A stretch of 64,000 nucleotides of DNA, from assembly GCF_025770725.1 (NCBI RefSeq), contig NZ_JANZKZ010000004.1, positions 1-64,000 of the forward strand. The letters run 5' to 3'. Both the position numbers and the translations under genes were made by a program. This stretch comes from Sulfurospirillum oryzae. Its GTDB lineage: Bacteria; Campylobacterota; Campylobacteria; Campylobacterales; Sulfurospirillaceae. Of this stretch, positions 18,201 to 26,564 are shown piece after piece (within the stretch, counting starts at the first letter, position 1; each line of letters begins with the position of its first letter). A model generated the notes under the pieces. The model was not told where the DNA came from, did no database searches, and saw only the letters and a list, made by a program, of their open reading frames with translations.

Positions 18201-20458
18201 CGCTAAAAGTGGACAGACAGCATAAAAGTCTTCATTCCGACTTAGAAGCGATTCATAAGCGCACGGACTGGGTAGTAAACCTGGATGCCTTGTTGGATAA
18301 GAAAATTCTTGAGGAATTTGGTGCCAATGTCATTAAATACCGCAAGGCACGACATATCAATCGTAACCTTGTTATCTCCTCCAAGGCAAATACCATTCTA
18401 CTTGAAAATCATCTCATGAAAAAATTCAAAGATTTTCATGTGCGTGAAGATATCGTCAAAACGACTGTCGAAAACATCATCAAATCAGCAAATGAATTAT
18501 CTGGTGATGTCTTACTTAAAGCCATTGGAAAAGGATGTTTTGCCAATGAAATGCTTGGTCTTGTTTTGACTAAAACCATACTTGAAGGGTGTTCTGAAAA
18601 TCAAAATATCCTTATCCTTATTGATGATTATGCTGATTGGTTTTTGTCGAGCATTAGCTCAGAAGAAAAGCTACTAATAGCACAGAATAATGTCCTGGCA
18701 GATATTCTTGCGATTACTCCAATCTTTGAGGGAGAAAGACTTAAGACCATTTATATTGATGTCGTTGAATCCAAGTTCTGTAGTGAAAGTAGTCGTGCAC
18801 AAATGGCAAAAAAATCACTTCAGCAAACAAAAGATTCTTATACTCTTTTTAACAAAGTGTTTGAAGATAATACTTATGCCGATAGAGAATATTGGATTGC
18901 AAAAATTTCCGACTTAATTGTTGAAAACCATCATAAAAGTTTTGTTGGTAATTTAACATCAGAAGATATACGTAATGCAATACGTACTGACAAATCAATC
19001 AAATTCATTGTTCGAGGTATGTCATTTGTATGTGTGTATGATTACGAGGAAAATTATCAGCCTGAAACTGGTATAGAGAATGTTACACAATATATAATAG
19101 GATCTAAATCCATTGTAAAAATGATTGAAGAACTGCCACAGTTTAATCATATGTTGCCTGATATAACATTGCCAACTTATAAATTGCAAATGAAACAAAT
19201 ATCTTTTGAGATGAGTTCATGTGAAAATTCTTTGCAAGACACAATTATTGAAACAAGTGTCCCATTAAGCGAAACAAAATCTGAAATTAAGCAGATTACA
19301 ACAGAAACTGTAATTGTAGATACAAAAAATAAAGATGATATAACCATAAGATATACTGAAGAAAAAGCGGCAAAAGAAGTTGCGGAACATGCAGAAGGCG
19401 CAACTGTAAGTACAGCAGTCAAACAGGTAGTTATGCACCATGGTTATCGAGCTAAAATTCTACGATATCTATTTACACCTAATGCAGTGCGGATTTCTCT
19501 TGAGCCAGAATTAGGCTGGAATGAGAATATTTTCTACAAAATGAGTAATGATTTTCTTGCTGTCAAAATGCTCAAGCTACTGCGTGTAGAAGTTGTACCT
19601 GGTTCCTATGAGTTAGTATTTTTACGAAAAGAGCGACAAGTAATTTTCTATGAAGAATGCCTCAAAGATAGGGAATTGAGTGATGGGGCCGGTAATACGA
19701 AGATTCTGCTCGGACGTAATGAAAAAGATAATGAAGTCGTTTACTACAATCTTGATAGTGAAGACCCACACGCACTTATTGGAGGTATGACGAAAAGTGG
19801 TAAGAGTGTGCTACTTAATATTTTCATTGTTGATTTAATTCAAACTAATACGCCTGACGAATTACGCTTGATATTGGTTGATCCAAAACAAGTTGAATTC
19901 ACTCGATATAGGGGTATTCCATACCTCGATGATGATGGAATCATCATCAAAAAGGAGCTTGCTATTGTAAAGCTACATACCCTTGTTGATGAGATGGAAA
20001 GACGCTATTCGCTTTTTGCAGAAGCTGGTGTCAATGAAATCAATAAATATAATAGAAAAGTTGATACGAAGATACCAAGAATTGTCCTTATTTTCGATGA
20101 ATTTGCTGATTGGATGCTTGATGATGAATTTAAAAAAGAGGCTAGTAGTGCCGTTCAAAGTTTGTCTGGGAAAGCAAGAGCTGCAGGTATTCACCTAATT
20201 GTTAGTACACAACGTCCTGACAACTCTGTTGTTGTACCTATTCTGCGAGCGAACTTAGGTGCAAAATTTGCATTACGTGTGGATAGTGAAAAGAACTCAG
20301 CTATCATTCTTGATGAACCAGGAGCAGAAAAACTACTCGGCTATGGTCATATGATTGCTAAATTTGCTGGGCAAAAACAATATATCCAAACAGCATTTAT
20401 ATCTGATGAGCTCATAGACTCCGTTCTAAAGAGTGTCATAACTTGTGAAAAAAAATGA
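15263..20458 (+). CDS. dptH: DptH/DndH-like giant FtsK/HerA-type ATPase
   Basis: At 1731 residues this is the largest gene in the window and close to the usual length of DptH. About 1330 residues of helical sequence precede a linker (about 1330-1390, Glu/Thr-rich). A C-terminal FtsK/HerA-like motor domain follows: Walker A GGMTKSGKS (K1514), Walker B LIFDEFAD (D1612, E1613) and STQRPD. Such domains translocate DNA; in DndFGH the H subunit is needed for cleavage of unmodified DNA. It is the last gene of the operon, with 237 bases of non-coding DNA after it. SspH of an SspBCD-SspFGH system would be an alternative name. Confidence 0.78.
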   Translation: MNLIAKYISEKILSESYSSTDEQTRGMFRLSLYAKHVIEDILNYYHVNHNNHILFLLDNEFGFTHQHNFAIHVNRDVMAQYRNENLKEHQINLEKIRYLVFVPFEDVDTLLDIDTITPDDIARNFESIISAIDLPFLDRHSKIKLQKVAKVFLKEVDELDPFQMESFTQTTLCHLNNGNPIEDAMGLSLNILNAFKCHKFFVSLKKNDSVQEVKKLAQSFKTLSAGLAKRVGNKTLDTEILLSKRDENREEFDHLKVLDAAKYELINKFIVADYKELLHRKAEFSQLDWQEDYVYRLFEKTLSDTSKALGAETVDLLGALDIDLHEHEKNSLFQYDALKASERLNLRDILEPIYKKYKGYIESNKALRNKWDKFLYPSQTKSDHFILGLLDTIKKLKADVENIDHIEVTLKQTQTAAIVRNYTKYAIDYLHKRYAILNRVSQKIHFDFKFIIDIDERLTKQKLSAEDKKFRKGSLSRASNELHFIVYAKNATGETLKERKLIWSYDPNTLLNGYKEDVEAIQDHLKNKKLYSNIVYRASSSEKGEKKPLSLYDFSSLETRGNVSGYRLFSKKNDLGISSKDIALSAQKLLDSDSFNQFQTLFTAYMKQYAWLLKELDILSTVEKSVFDFNGVEKLSQAYIALCHFLYDNSNHDVFKSNVIEPFLTLLTIRVGQEDTVLIPAYHPLRLISYFVKLKYTFDFVDNYITSAETPLIKEDLFFNDLEQSFITPYYPEVFRLFDVEGNEQSILHISEAYDDYTILEPVQNFLNSGQSADPSSQSAILSKVIENYLELNQHKQSSLKVLLHAVNNYDFPVKFMKKLMSLDFTSQENNFEIYLNDVDATHIRKMYRAFLVNQNNQDAEEALEYNEVSFLSNIRLNAFDQSFKQLDTVNDQLNIAFLNDFVSSKAKIEFRKQLLEKPYSLFDFHPTMWSKRKYMTQQESSVGKYLVSPAKSELTSSFYNLLYLTMSTHRDDYTNKVPTLKVDRQHKSLHSDLEAIHKRTDWVVNLDALLDKKILEEFGANVIKYRKARHINRNLVISSKANTILLENHLMKKFKDFHVREDIVKTTVENIIKSANELSGDVLLKAIGKGCFANEMLGLVLTKTILEGCSENQNILILIDDYADWFLSSISSEEKLLIAQNNVLADILAITPIFEGERLKTIYIDVVESKFCSESSRAQMAKKSLQQTKDSYTLFNKVFEDNTYADREYWIAKISDLIVENHHKSFVGNLTSEDIRNAIRTDKSIKFIVRGMSFVCVYDYEENYQPETGIENVTQYIIGSKSIVKMIEELPQFNHMLPDITLPTYKLQMKQISFEMSSCENSLQDTIIETSVPLSETKSEIKQITTETVIVDTKNKDDITIRYTEEKAAKEVAEHAEGATVSTAVKQVVMHHGYRAKILRYLFTPNAVRISLEPELGWNENIFYKMSNDFLAVKMLKLLRVEVVPGSYELVFLRKERQVIFYEECLKDRELSDGAGNTKILLGRNEKDNEVVYYNLDSEDPHALIGGMTKSGKSVLLNIFIVDLIQTNTPDELRLILVDPKQVEFTRYRGIPYLDDDGIIIKKELAIVKLHTLVDEMERRYSLFAEAGVNEINKYNRKVDTKIPRIVLIFDEFADWMLDDEFKKEASSAVQSLSGKARAAGIHLIVSTQRPDNSVVVPILRANLGAKFALRVDSEKNSAIILDEPGAEKLLGYGHMIAKFAGQKQYIQTAFISDELIDSVLKSVITCEKK

Positions 20459-20695
20459 TACAACTAACATTATGACTCTATGTGCCTTAGCCATGCAGAA
20501 AGCTAAGCTGTCACTTGGAACACATTATTTGCGATTCCAATAAAAGATAAAAGGACTTTTTCATCAAATCCATTATATAGATGAAAAGAAATATGAGAGA
20601 AGATCCTCAAATGAATTAATGATAAGTGAACCTAGCTAGCGCATTATTTTAGCTTTAAAATTATCACGAATAAAATAGTGTTTATTAGTATATAA
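20459..20695. other. Convergent intergenic gap after dptH
   Basis: No gene is seen. Two short inverted repeats (CTTAGC with GCTAAG at about 20487-20508, TTGGAA with TTCCAA at about 20515-20540) might slow transcription from dptH, but no T-run follows and no terminator call is justified. Confidence 0.35.
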
Positions 20696-21559
20696 CTAAA
20701 TTTGAATCGTGAAAATCTTTATACCTTTAGCCTCTCCACTATAACCTAGAGCATTGGTGATAAAGCGTTTATCATCATGGCGAGTATAGTCATACGAGGT
20801 ATGGTTATGTCCATAAATCCAAAGATTGGCACGCATCGTTTGAATCAACTCTTCTGCATTAAAACAGAAAAATGATGTGGTAGGATTCTTCTCCCATCTT
20901 GGTGTTTGATGTTTCATATCAATGCTTGGATTGTAATGACTAATCATGACATCACAGTGTTGATGGATACTTTCTAGTTTGGCATATTCTTCTTTATAGA
21001 GTTCATCGAAATAATCAATCTTCATGTGTTTCTTATCATTGATAGCTTCACCCCAAAGATCTTGTAAGAAAGCTTCAATATCACCATAGTAATAGGCTAA
21101 GGCTTGCATGGCTTTAAGAGCGTGTAGGTTTTTTTGAACGTAAGCACTGTTGTACCAACCCATAGCACCACCAAAGGTGATTCCCTCTAAAGTCACAGTG
21201 GTACCATCCAAGACAATAAAACCATTCTTGCGATAGGCTTCTTTGGCAGCTTCTGCTTTTTGAAGTCCACCTTTTGTATATGTGGTGATATATTCATGTC
21301 CAATGAGATAATAGTCATGATTGCCTAAGACCAGAATAATATCTTGATAAAATGCTTCTTTGAGATATTTGAGGATAAGAACATTTTGTTCAATACTGTG
21401 TCCAATATCTCCTGCTAGGATTAAATAATTTCCTTTTGGTTTAAATGTACGCCAAAAACCAATGACGGCATCTTTGGAAGGAAAAAAGGTAGGACTTTGT
21501 GTACGAGGGTAGCCAAACCAGCTATCAAAATGGGTGTCACTGAGAATATCAATTTTCAT
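20696..21559 (-). CDS. Calcineurin-like metallophosphoesterase
   Basis: The 287-residue protein shows the five metal-binding blocks of the family: DTHFD (D8, H10), LAGDIGH (about residue 50), LGNHDYY (about 78-84), ISHYNP (about 203) and GHNH (about 250). Such enzymes are dinuclear-metal phosphoesterases acting on nucleotides, nucleic acids or phosphoproteins; the substrate cannot be read from sequence. It follows a second, shorter metallophosphoesterase by 27 bases in the same direction, probably one transcript. It is cargo of the transposon. Confidence 0.9.
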   Translation of the reverse strand: MKIDILSDTHFDSWFGYPRTQSPTFFPSKDAVIGFWRTFKPKGNYLILAGDIGHSIEQNVLILKYLKEAFYQDIILVLGNHDYYLIGHEYITTYTKGGLQKAEAAKEAYRKNGFIVLDGTTVTLEGITFGGAMGWYNSAYVQKNLHALKAMQALAYYYGDIEAFLQDLWGEAINDKKHMKIDYFDELYKEEYAKLESIHQHCDVMISHYNPSIDMKHQTPRWEKNPTTSFFCFNAEELIQTMRANLWIYGHNHTSYDYTRHDDKRFITNALGYSGEAKGIKIFTIQI

Positions 21560-21586
21560 GAGAAGTCATTTCCTTATCTAAGCTGC

Positions 21587-22201
21587 CTAGCAGAGCTTTA
21601 AAGGCATAAATCGTGTGTGTTCCACACCAACATTCACACAGCGCTCATCTTCATTAATTTTAGAGTGAATATGCCCATGGTAGTTTAAATCACAGTGGCA
21701 CCAATCAAACAGAGTTTCTAAAACTGCTTTTCTCTCATTTTCAATCTCTTTGGCATACACATCGTGATAAAAGCAAGGGTAATGAGAGAATAAAATACGT
21801 TTGCCTTGAAAGTCTTGAATCCAACAGATACAGGAATCCAAAAGTTCTTGAGAGAAAGTATCGTGTAAGCGTTGTTCAATCACCTGTTTTTCTTCCAAAG
21901 GGATATCAAGTATAATCGAATCAATCACTATTTCAAAACCATGTTCTTTTAAAAATGCTGTACTTTTTTTAAAATCATGATTGCCTTTTAAGAGGGTAAT
22001 CTTTCCTTTAAGCACTTTGGCATAATCCCAGCCTTTGGACTTAAATGCAAAATCACCTAAATGCCACACGTCATCTTCATCAGCGACAACACTGTTCCAT
22101 AAATCAATCATCATTTCATCATCAATACTTTCACGTAAGGGTTCATAGAGTTTAATATTGTCATGACCAAAATGGGTATCTGCAATAATGAATAGTGACA
22201 C
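21587..22201 (-). CDS. Calcineurin-like metallophosphoesterase, short form
   Basis: The protein is 204 residues with ADTHFGHDN at the N-terminus, HLGDFAF (about 47-53), LKGNHDF (about 69-75), SHYPCF (about 138-143) and YHGHIHS (about 173-179). This is the compact phosphoesterase type often found in phages and mobile elements, of unknown physiological substrate. It starts with GTG, with an AAAGG ribosome site about eight bases upstream. Together with the longer phosphoesterase downstream it forms a two-gene unit. Confidence 0.88.
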   Translation of the reverse strand: MSLFIIADTHFGHDNIKLYEPLRESIDDEMMIDLWNSVVADEDDVWHLGDFAFKSKGWDYAKVLKGKITLLKGNHDFKKSTAFLKEHGFEIVIDSIILDIPLEEKQVIEQRLHDTFSQELLDSCICWIQDFQGKRILFSHYPCFYHDVYAKEIENERKAVLETLFDWCHCDLNYHGHIHSKINEDERCVNVGVEHTRFMPLKLC

Positions 22202-22340
22202 AACGTTACCTTTAAAATAGACGAAATGAATTAGCAGTTATTGTAACGAGGATATGATGAGGGCAATATTAACCTTAAATTTGTGATAGTTGGTTTTTAA
22301 TATGTCTAGCTAAAAATTCTTTAGTGTAGTGTTTTTTATT

Positions 22341-22829
22341 TCATCTAAATTTATCATACTGTATTGGAATACTAGCGAACTCTATGGGGATAGTTGAAAA
22401 AGATTTTTTTATTTTATTATAAAGAGCTTGTATGGTAATTAGTGCATCTATTTTATCAATTTTAAAAACTAAATAAATTTTTGGACGGGGTATCATATCT
22501 ATATATTTTTGATTATTTTGCAAAGTAAACAAATTTGGTAATGTTGTATATAAATCTACAGTGTTAGCTATAATATCCATCAAATCATTTTCAAATCTTT
22601 TTCCAATAGGAATACCGTGACAATGATACTCCCCATTCAAAATTTCAACAAAAATAATAAACGCTGAATCATTGATATCATGTATATTATCTATATCAAA
22701 ATAATCCATTAGCGAGTTATTTTTTGCTGTTAATCTACCAATTCCATCAACAACTCTATATCCATTTTTATTATATGAATGGTGATAATTGGCAAAAGAT
22801 GCTTTCATTACTTCATGATATTTATACAT
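22341..22829 (-). CDS. Hypothetical protein paired with AAA ATPase
   Basis: I do not recognise this 162-residue protein. It is soluble, with mixed alpha/beta character, no transmembrane segment and no Cys cluster. Charged and aromatic residues are spread throughout (GYRVVDGIGRL near residue 23, RPKIYLVFKIDKID near 115). It lies 21 bases downstream of the AAA ATPase gene on the same strand, so the two are probably co-transcribed. This is the layout of two-gene defence pairs in which a RecF/OLD-like ATPase works with a small effector or regulator; that role is inference only. Confidence 0.6.
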   Translation of the reverse strand: MYKYHEVMKASFANYHHSYNKNGYRVVDGIGRLTAKNNSLMDYFDIDNIHDINDSAFIIFVEILNGEYHCHGIPIGKRFENDLMDIIANTVDLYTTLPNLFTLQNNQKYIDMIPRPKIYLVFKIDKIDALITIQALYNKIKKSFSTIPIEFASIPIQYDKFR

Positions 22830-22850
22830 ATATAATTACTTTATTTGAAA

Positions 22851-24266
22851 TTATTTATTGTTAGATATTGTGTCCATTATTTTTATTGAAATATCGTAAA
22901 AAGGGGATGATAAATCTTGTAATATATCATCGACTTTTTCTAAGATAGCAAGTGAATTGAATTCTTCATTAAATGGCATTTTATTTAGTTCAATTAGCTT
23001 GGCCGCCTCTTGGGGATTTGATCTTATTATTAATTCTAAATATTTTATAATTTCTAAACTATGAGTTGTTATAACAACATTAACACCACTTTTTGCAAGA
23101 TTATATAAAGTATCAACCAACAATACTTGCCATTCAGGGTGTAAATGTGCCTCTGGCTCATCGATAATTAAAAAAGAATTCTTTTTTATTATTTCATTTC
23201 TAATTAGCATACTAATTAGTCCCAAGTTAGCAACGCCCATTGCTGCAAGACCAATTGCTATTTTGTGGGAATTTTGATCTTCAAAAATAATAGTATTATT
23301 AAATTTTTCAATACTTACTTTACCTTGAATTCTTTTTTCAATTTCATTAGCTATCTTTTCAATTTCAGGATCATTACCTTTTAAAATAAACTCACCGTCT
23401 ATATACTTATATAAATCATCAATATACTTCGGATATCCTTTTAATTTTTGATTGAAAAAACTAAAATAAGTATTTTTTACAAGTCCTTGTTTGATTTTTG
23501 TATAGACGGGTGAATCAAGATAAACAATATTGTTTAAAGATTGAATATTATCAAGCAAATCTGAACTGATTTTAAAATAAAAACGATCATTATATAATTT
23601 AATATTTCCTATGGTGGATAAATCAAATTCTATAGGTTGATCAAAATTATAATTTTGTAGAGCTTTTAATGATGTTACTTGGAAATTATTGAGAAAATTA
23701 TCTTTTAAATTTTCTTCTATGTATTTGATTAAAACTTCTTTTGGACCTGTAAAAATTGATTTTATTGTATATAAGGAATCATTAATTCTTCCAGTAATAT
23801 GTTGAACTTTATTAAATTTTGTTTTAGTATTTTTTAAGCTATCTTCATATTCTCTAAATGTATCAATAAATTGTGTAACTGTTTCATTATATATTTTATC
23901 TTTTGATAGTTCTAATTGAGAAAATGTATTTTGCTGCATTACATTATCTACTAAAATACTTAAATCTGATAATATAACTTTCAATGATGATATTGTTTTG
24001 AAATCTTTATTTGTATTCAAAATATCAGCCATTGCATTAAGACTTTCTGACAGAATATTATAACTTTTCTCTAATGAAGATGAGATGTGTTTAATATTCA
24101 GAGACGATAAAATACTATATAAACTTTTGGTGGAAAAAGTTTTTCCAGAATCATTAGGACCAGCAATAATTGTAAATGGCTTTACAGGTAACTGTAATTT
24201 CTGAATCTTTCCAAAGTTACTAATGTTGAAATCAAAATTCAAAATATACCCTTTAAATAACTTCAT
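22851..24266 (-). CDS. SMC/OLD-like AAA ATPase
   Basis: The 471-residue protein has a Walker A AGPNDSGKTF (K42) right after an N-terminal beta strand region. A long helical, coiled-coil-prone middle (about 60-190) comes next, then a late Walker B FLIIDEPEAHLHPE (about residues 359-372), a D-loop and the H-motif VITTHS (about 393-398). This order matches AAA_15/AAA_21 ATPases related to OLD and RecF, which dominate bacterial defence cassettes. No TOPRIM nuclease domain follows the ATPase, so any nuclease activity must come from a partner. The gene lacks a clear ribosome site. Confidence 0.85.
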   Translation of the reverse strand: MKLFKGYILNFDFNISNFGKIQKLQLPVKPFTIIAGPNDSGKTFSTKSLYSILSSLNIKHISSSLEKSYNILSESLNAMADILNTNKDFKTISSLKVILSDLSILVDNVMQQNTFSQLELSKDKIYNETVTQFIDTFREYEDSLKNTKTKFNKVQHITGRINDSLYTIKSIFTGPKEVLIKYIEENLKDNFLNNFQVTSLKALQNYNFDQPIEFDLSTIGNIKLYNDRFYFKISSDLLDNIQSLNNIVYLDSPVYTKIKQGLVKNTYFSFFNQKLKGYPKYIDDLYKYIDGEFILKGNDPEIEKIANEIEKRIQGKVSIEKFNNTIIFEDQNSHKIAIGLAAMGVANLGLISMLIRNEIIKKNSFLIIDEPEAHLHPEWQVLLVDTLYNLAKSGVNVVITTHSLEIIKYLELIIRSNPQEAAKLIELNKMPFNEEFNSLAILEKVDDILQDLSSPFYDISIKIMDTISNNK

Positions 24267-24519
24267 TTAGCTGTTTGCGGAAATTATAACATGTTTTCTT
24301 TAATTCTTAATGCGAGAAATAGCATTAATATTTTCATATGTATAAGATGTTAAAAGAAGTGTAAAGTATGGCAGTTTTTAGATTGAAAGTTTCAAATTGA
24401 AGTTTAAATTATATTTTAATCTTGACTACTTTAGTTTTGAAAATTTAGCTTCAAATCAAAAGATATGAAAAATTCTCAATAGCATTAATTTAAATTAGAT
24501 GAACTAATAATCAATTTTA
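24267..24519. other. AT-rich gap between AAA ATPase and HTH gene
   Basis: No gene is visible. TATAAT on the minus strand at 24288-24283 lies about 17 bases before the AAA ATPase start and is a likely -10, giving a very short leader. The rest has runs of A and T and no repeat of note. Confidence 0.5.
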
Positions 24520-24837
24520 TCACTTGATTGAATCTAAGATGCGATTGACAATTTCTGTAGCTTTTTCTTGATTGTGGTTTGAGCCAATACCCATCACCCA
24601 TTTATCAATTTCATAACGGTCAAAAAGGAGTTTACCTTTTTTATAGTAGTGAACATCTTCTATGAATGCACTGTCTTTTAGCGAATAAATTCTATCTTTT
24701 GAATAACCAAGATAGGTGCTTAGTTCATTAACATTTAGCCATCGTTTTTGCGTAGCACTATCCAAACGCTGTTCAATGATAGTTAATTTTTCAAGTATTT
24801 GAGGTAGAAGTTCGAGATTTTCTAAAGAGATATTCAC
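24520..24837 (-). CDS. Small helix-turn-helix protein (excisionase/AlpA-like)
   Basis: This 105-residue protein has a short N-terminal coiled stretch (about 8-30) and an HTH_17/MerR-like domain at about 32-85: WLNVNELSTYLGYSKDRIY followed by a wing (YYKKGKLLFDRYEIDKW). Such domains serve as excisionases, transcriptional regulators or DNA-architecture factors on mobile elements. It is 18 bases downstream of tnsE on the same strand, so it may regulate the tnsE unit or help target selection. Confidence 0.78.
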   Translation of the reverse strand: MNISLENLELLPQILEKLTIIEQRLDSATQKRWLNVNELSTYLGYSKDRIYSLKDSAFIEDVHYYKKGKLLFDRYEIDKWVMGIGSNHNQEKATEIVNRILDSIK

Positions 24838-24855
24838 AGGGTACCCTTGTATTTG

Positions 24856-26547
24856 TCATAGCTTACTGAGGACGCCAACTACCCATTTCATTTTATCTGC
24901 GTCCGTTAGATTGAGATTTTTTTCATGATTTTTTGTTTTAAATTTGAATCCATTTGTCCCAGAATAAAGCTCTTTCATTTGATTTATGGTCATATCTTCA
25001 TCTACAAAATGATGCAATAACCTCTCAAAGATTTCTTGTCCCAAAGGCTTTTCTGAAGAGATAACCCATGTGCTTGTTGGTGCATTGTTTTCTAACTCCA
25101 ATAAGCCAATATATTTTGACTTATAGTGGAAGAGCGCGGTGATATATTGACGTGCTCTTCCTAATAACATACATTTTGGATTGACTCGGCTATCTTCTTT
25201 ATAGACTAAAGTCATTGCTTGCACATTGTTCGTTACTAAGTTTTGAATTGTATTTTGAGTGCGCATATAAGAAATGTATTGGTTAAATTCAGCAAAATTG
25301 TCTATAGGTTCAGTGGTTTTTATAAACTCTTCTCCTTTTGTAGAAACTCGTGTTTTGCGGATTTTTTTCTTTTTTCCTTCTTCTGATGCATTGAGGCTTT
25401 GATCAGTTGTTTCACCTTCTAAGATTTCTTCTATAAGTTTTAATTTGGCAATTAAAACTTCCTTTTCAATTTTTTCGGTTGACATTTCAACATTCATCAA
25501 ACTGCTGCACTTTTTTTTTCTTTTAGCAGTAATGGAACGTTGTTTATATTTTTTATTTCCATCTTCTGATTCTAAACGATCGGTTGTTTCTGCAGGTACA
25601 TCAACAGGCATAGTTGGAACATTGTCTAAGTCTGTGGCATCTAGTTTATATGTATCTTCATAATAATAAGTAGTGAATTTTGAAAAACCGATGGGTGAAG
25701 TATCGTCTGTAATTTCATGAACGTAGTGGTAATGTTGCCCTTCATAATAAAAAATGGAAACTCGTGTAGAAATGAGAAACTTGCCTTTATAGGGGAATTT
25801 AGCTTTAATAGGAATTGTCGTAACTTCACTTGTTGGATTTTTATCCAGAAATGTTTTGATATAGGTATTAAGAAAAGTGCCCATGCTATCAAATGACTCA
25901 ATGGCATCTTCTTGACACAAGAAACGATGTATAAAAGGTGCATCTTGGTCAGAAACATGATGTGGAAGAGTGATAGATGCATCTTGTGGGTTATCATCAT
26001 AGCTAAGATATAAATTATCCAAGTCACATCGAAATGTTGCTTCTCTAAGCAACGTAGAACGATAGTAATAATAAATGGCAATCGCATAATGTGGGATAAT
26101 CAGATGAATAGCACCAAGTTTGATATGATAACAACTAATCTTTTTTGCATCATCTAAATATGGTTGATAATGCCAGCCTAAAAGCTGGCCAATGAGTGGT
26201 TTCTCAAGTATATCACCAAGTTTAACATTATAGGAGTCGTTTGCTAGTTGAGGCTCAATGGGGTAATCATTTTCTTCAATAAATATATTTTTTTTGGATT
26301 TTCGTTCTTTCTCGAGTTTGCCCGCTTTATAAGCTTGATGAAATTTGTAATGCGTGAAAAAAATTTCAGGTGACATGGGTACGTGAAATAAAGAATTTTT
26401 TGTAATATTTTTAACCACTACATTAAAACAGCTATTGCCTATATTTTCTTTTAGGTCAGGTTTGAGATTGATAGGCATTAAAAACATAAAAGAATCATTC
26501 GGTTCATCCATCATAAAATGCGGAATAATTCTTTTAGTTTTTCCCAT
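24856..26547 (-). CDS. tnsE: Tn7-type target selector TnsE
   Basis: The protein is 563 residues, near the 538 of E. coli TnsE. The middle region (about 160-235) with a YYYRSTLLREA segment, a run of short strands, then IESFDSM resembles the corresponding TnsE part. A Lys-rich low-complexity linker (about 300-400) leads to a C-terminal domain with a YIGLLEL strand, STWVISS and a KELYSG helix end, the layout of the TnsE DNA-binding C-terminus. TnsE directs Tn7 to replicating and mobile DNA such as conjugal plasmids. Unlike Tn7, the gene is at the opposite end from tnsABC and faces inward. The assignment rests on remembered family features rather than an alignment. Confidence 0.72.
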   Translation of the reverse strand: MGKTKRIIPHFMMDEPNDSFMFLMPINLKPDLKENIGNSCFNVVVKNITKNSLFHVPMSPEIFFTHYKFHQAYKAGKLEKERKSKKNIFIEENDYPIEPQLANDSYNVKLGDILEKPLIGQLLGWHYQPYLDDAKKISCYHIKLGAIHLIIPHYAIAIYYYYRSTLLREATFRCDLDNLYLSYDDNPQDASITLPHHVSDQDAPFIHRFLCQEDAIESFDSMGTFLNTYIKTFLDKNPTSEVTTIPIKAKFPYKGKFLISTRVSIFYYEGQHYHYVHEITDDTSPIGFSKFTTYYYEDTYKLDATDLDNVPTMPVDVPAETTDRLESEDGNKKYKQRSITAKRKKKCSSLMNVEMSTEKIEKEVLIAKLKLIEEILEGETTDQSLNASEEGKKKKIRKTRVSTKGEEFIKTTEPIDNFAEFNQYISYMRTQNTIQNLVTNNVQAMTLVYKEDSRVNPKCMLLGRARQYITALFHYKSKYIGLLELENNAPTSTWVISSEKPLGQEIFERLLHHFVDEDMTINQMKELYSGTNGFKFKTKNHEKNLNLTDADKMKWVVGVLSKL

Positions 26548-26564
26548 GTTTTATAAGTCCATTC

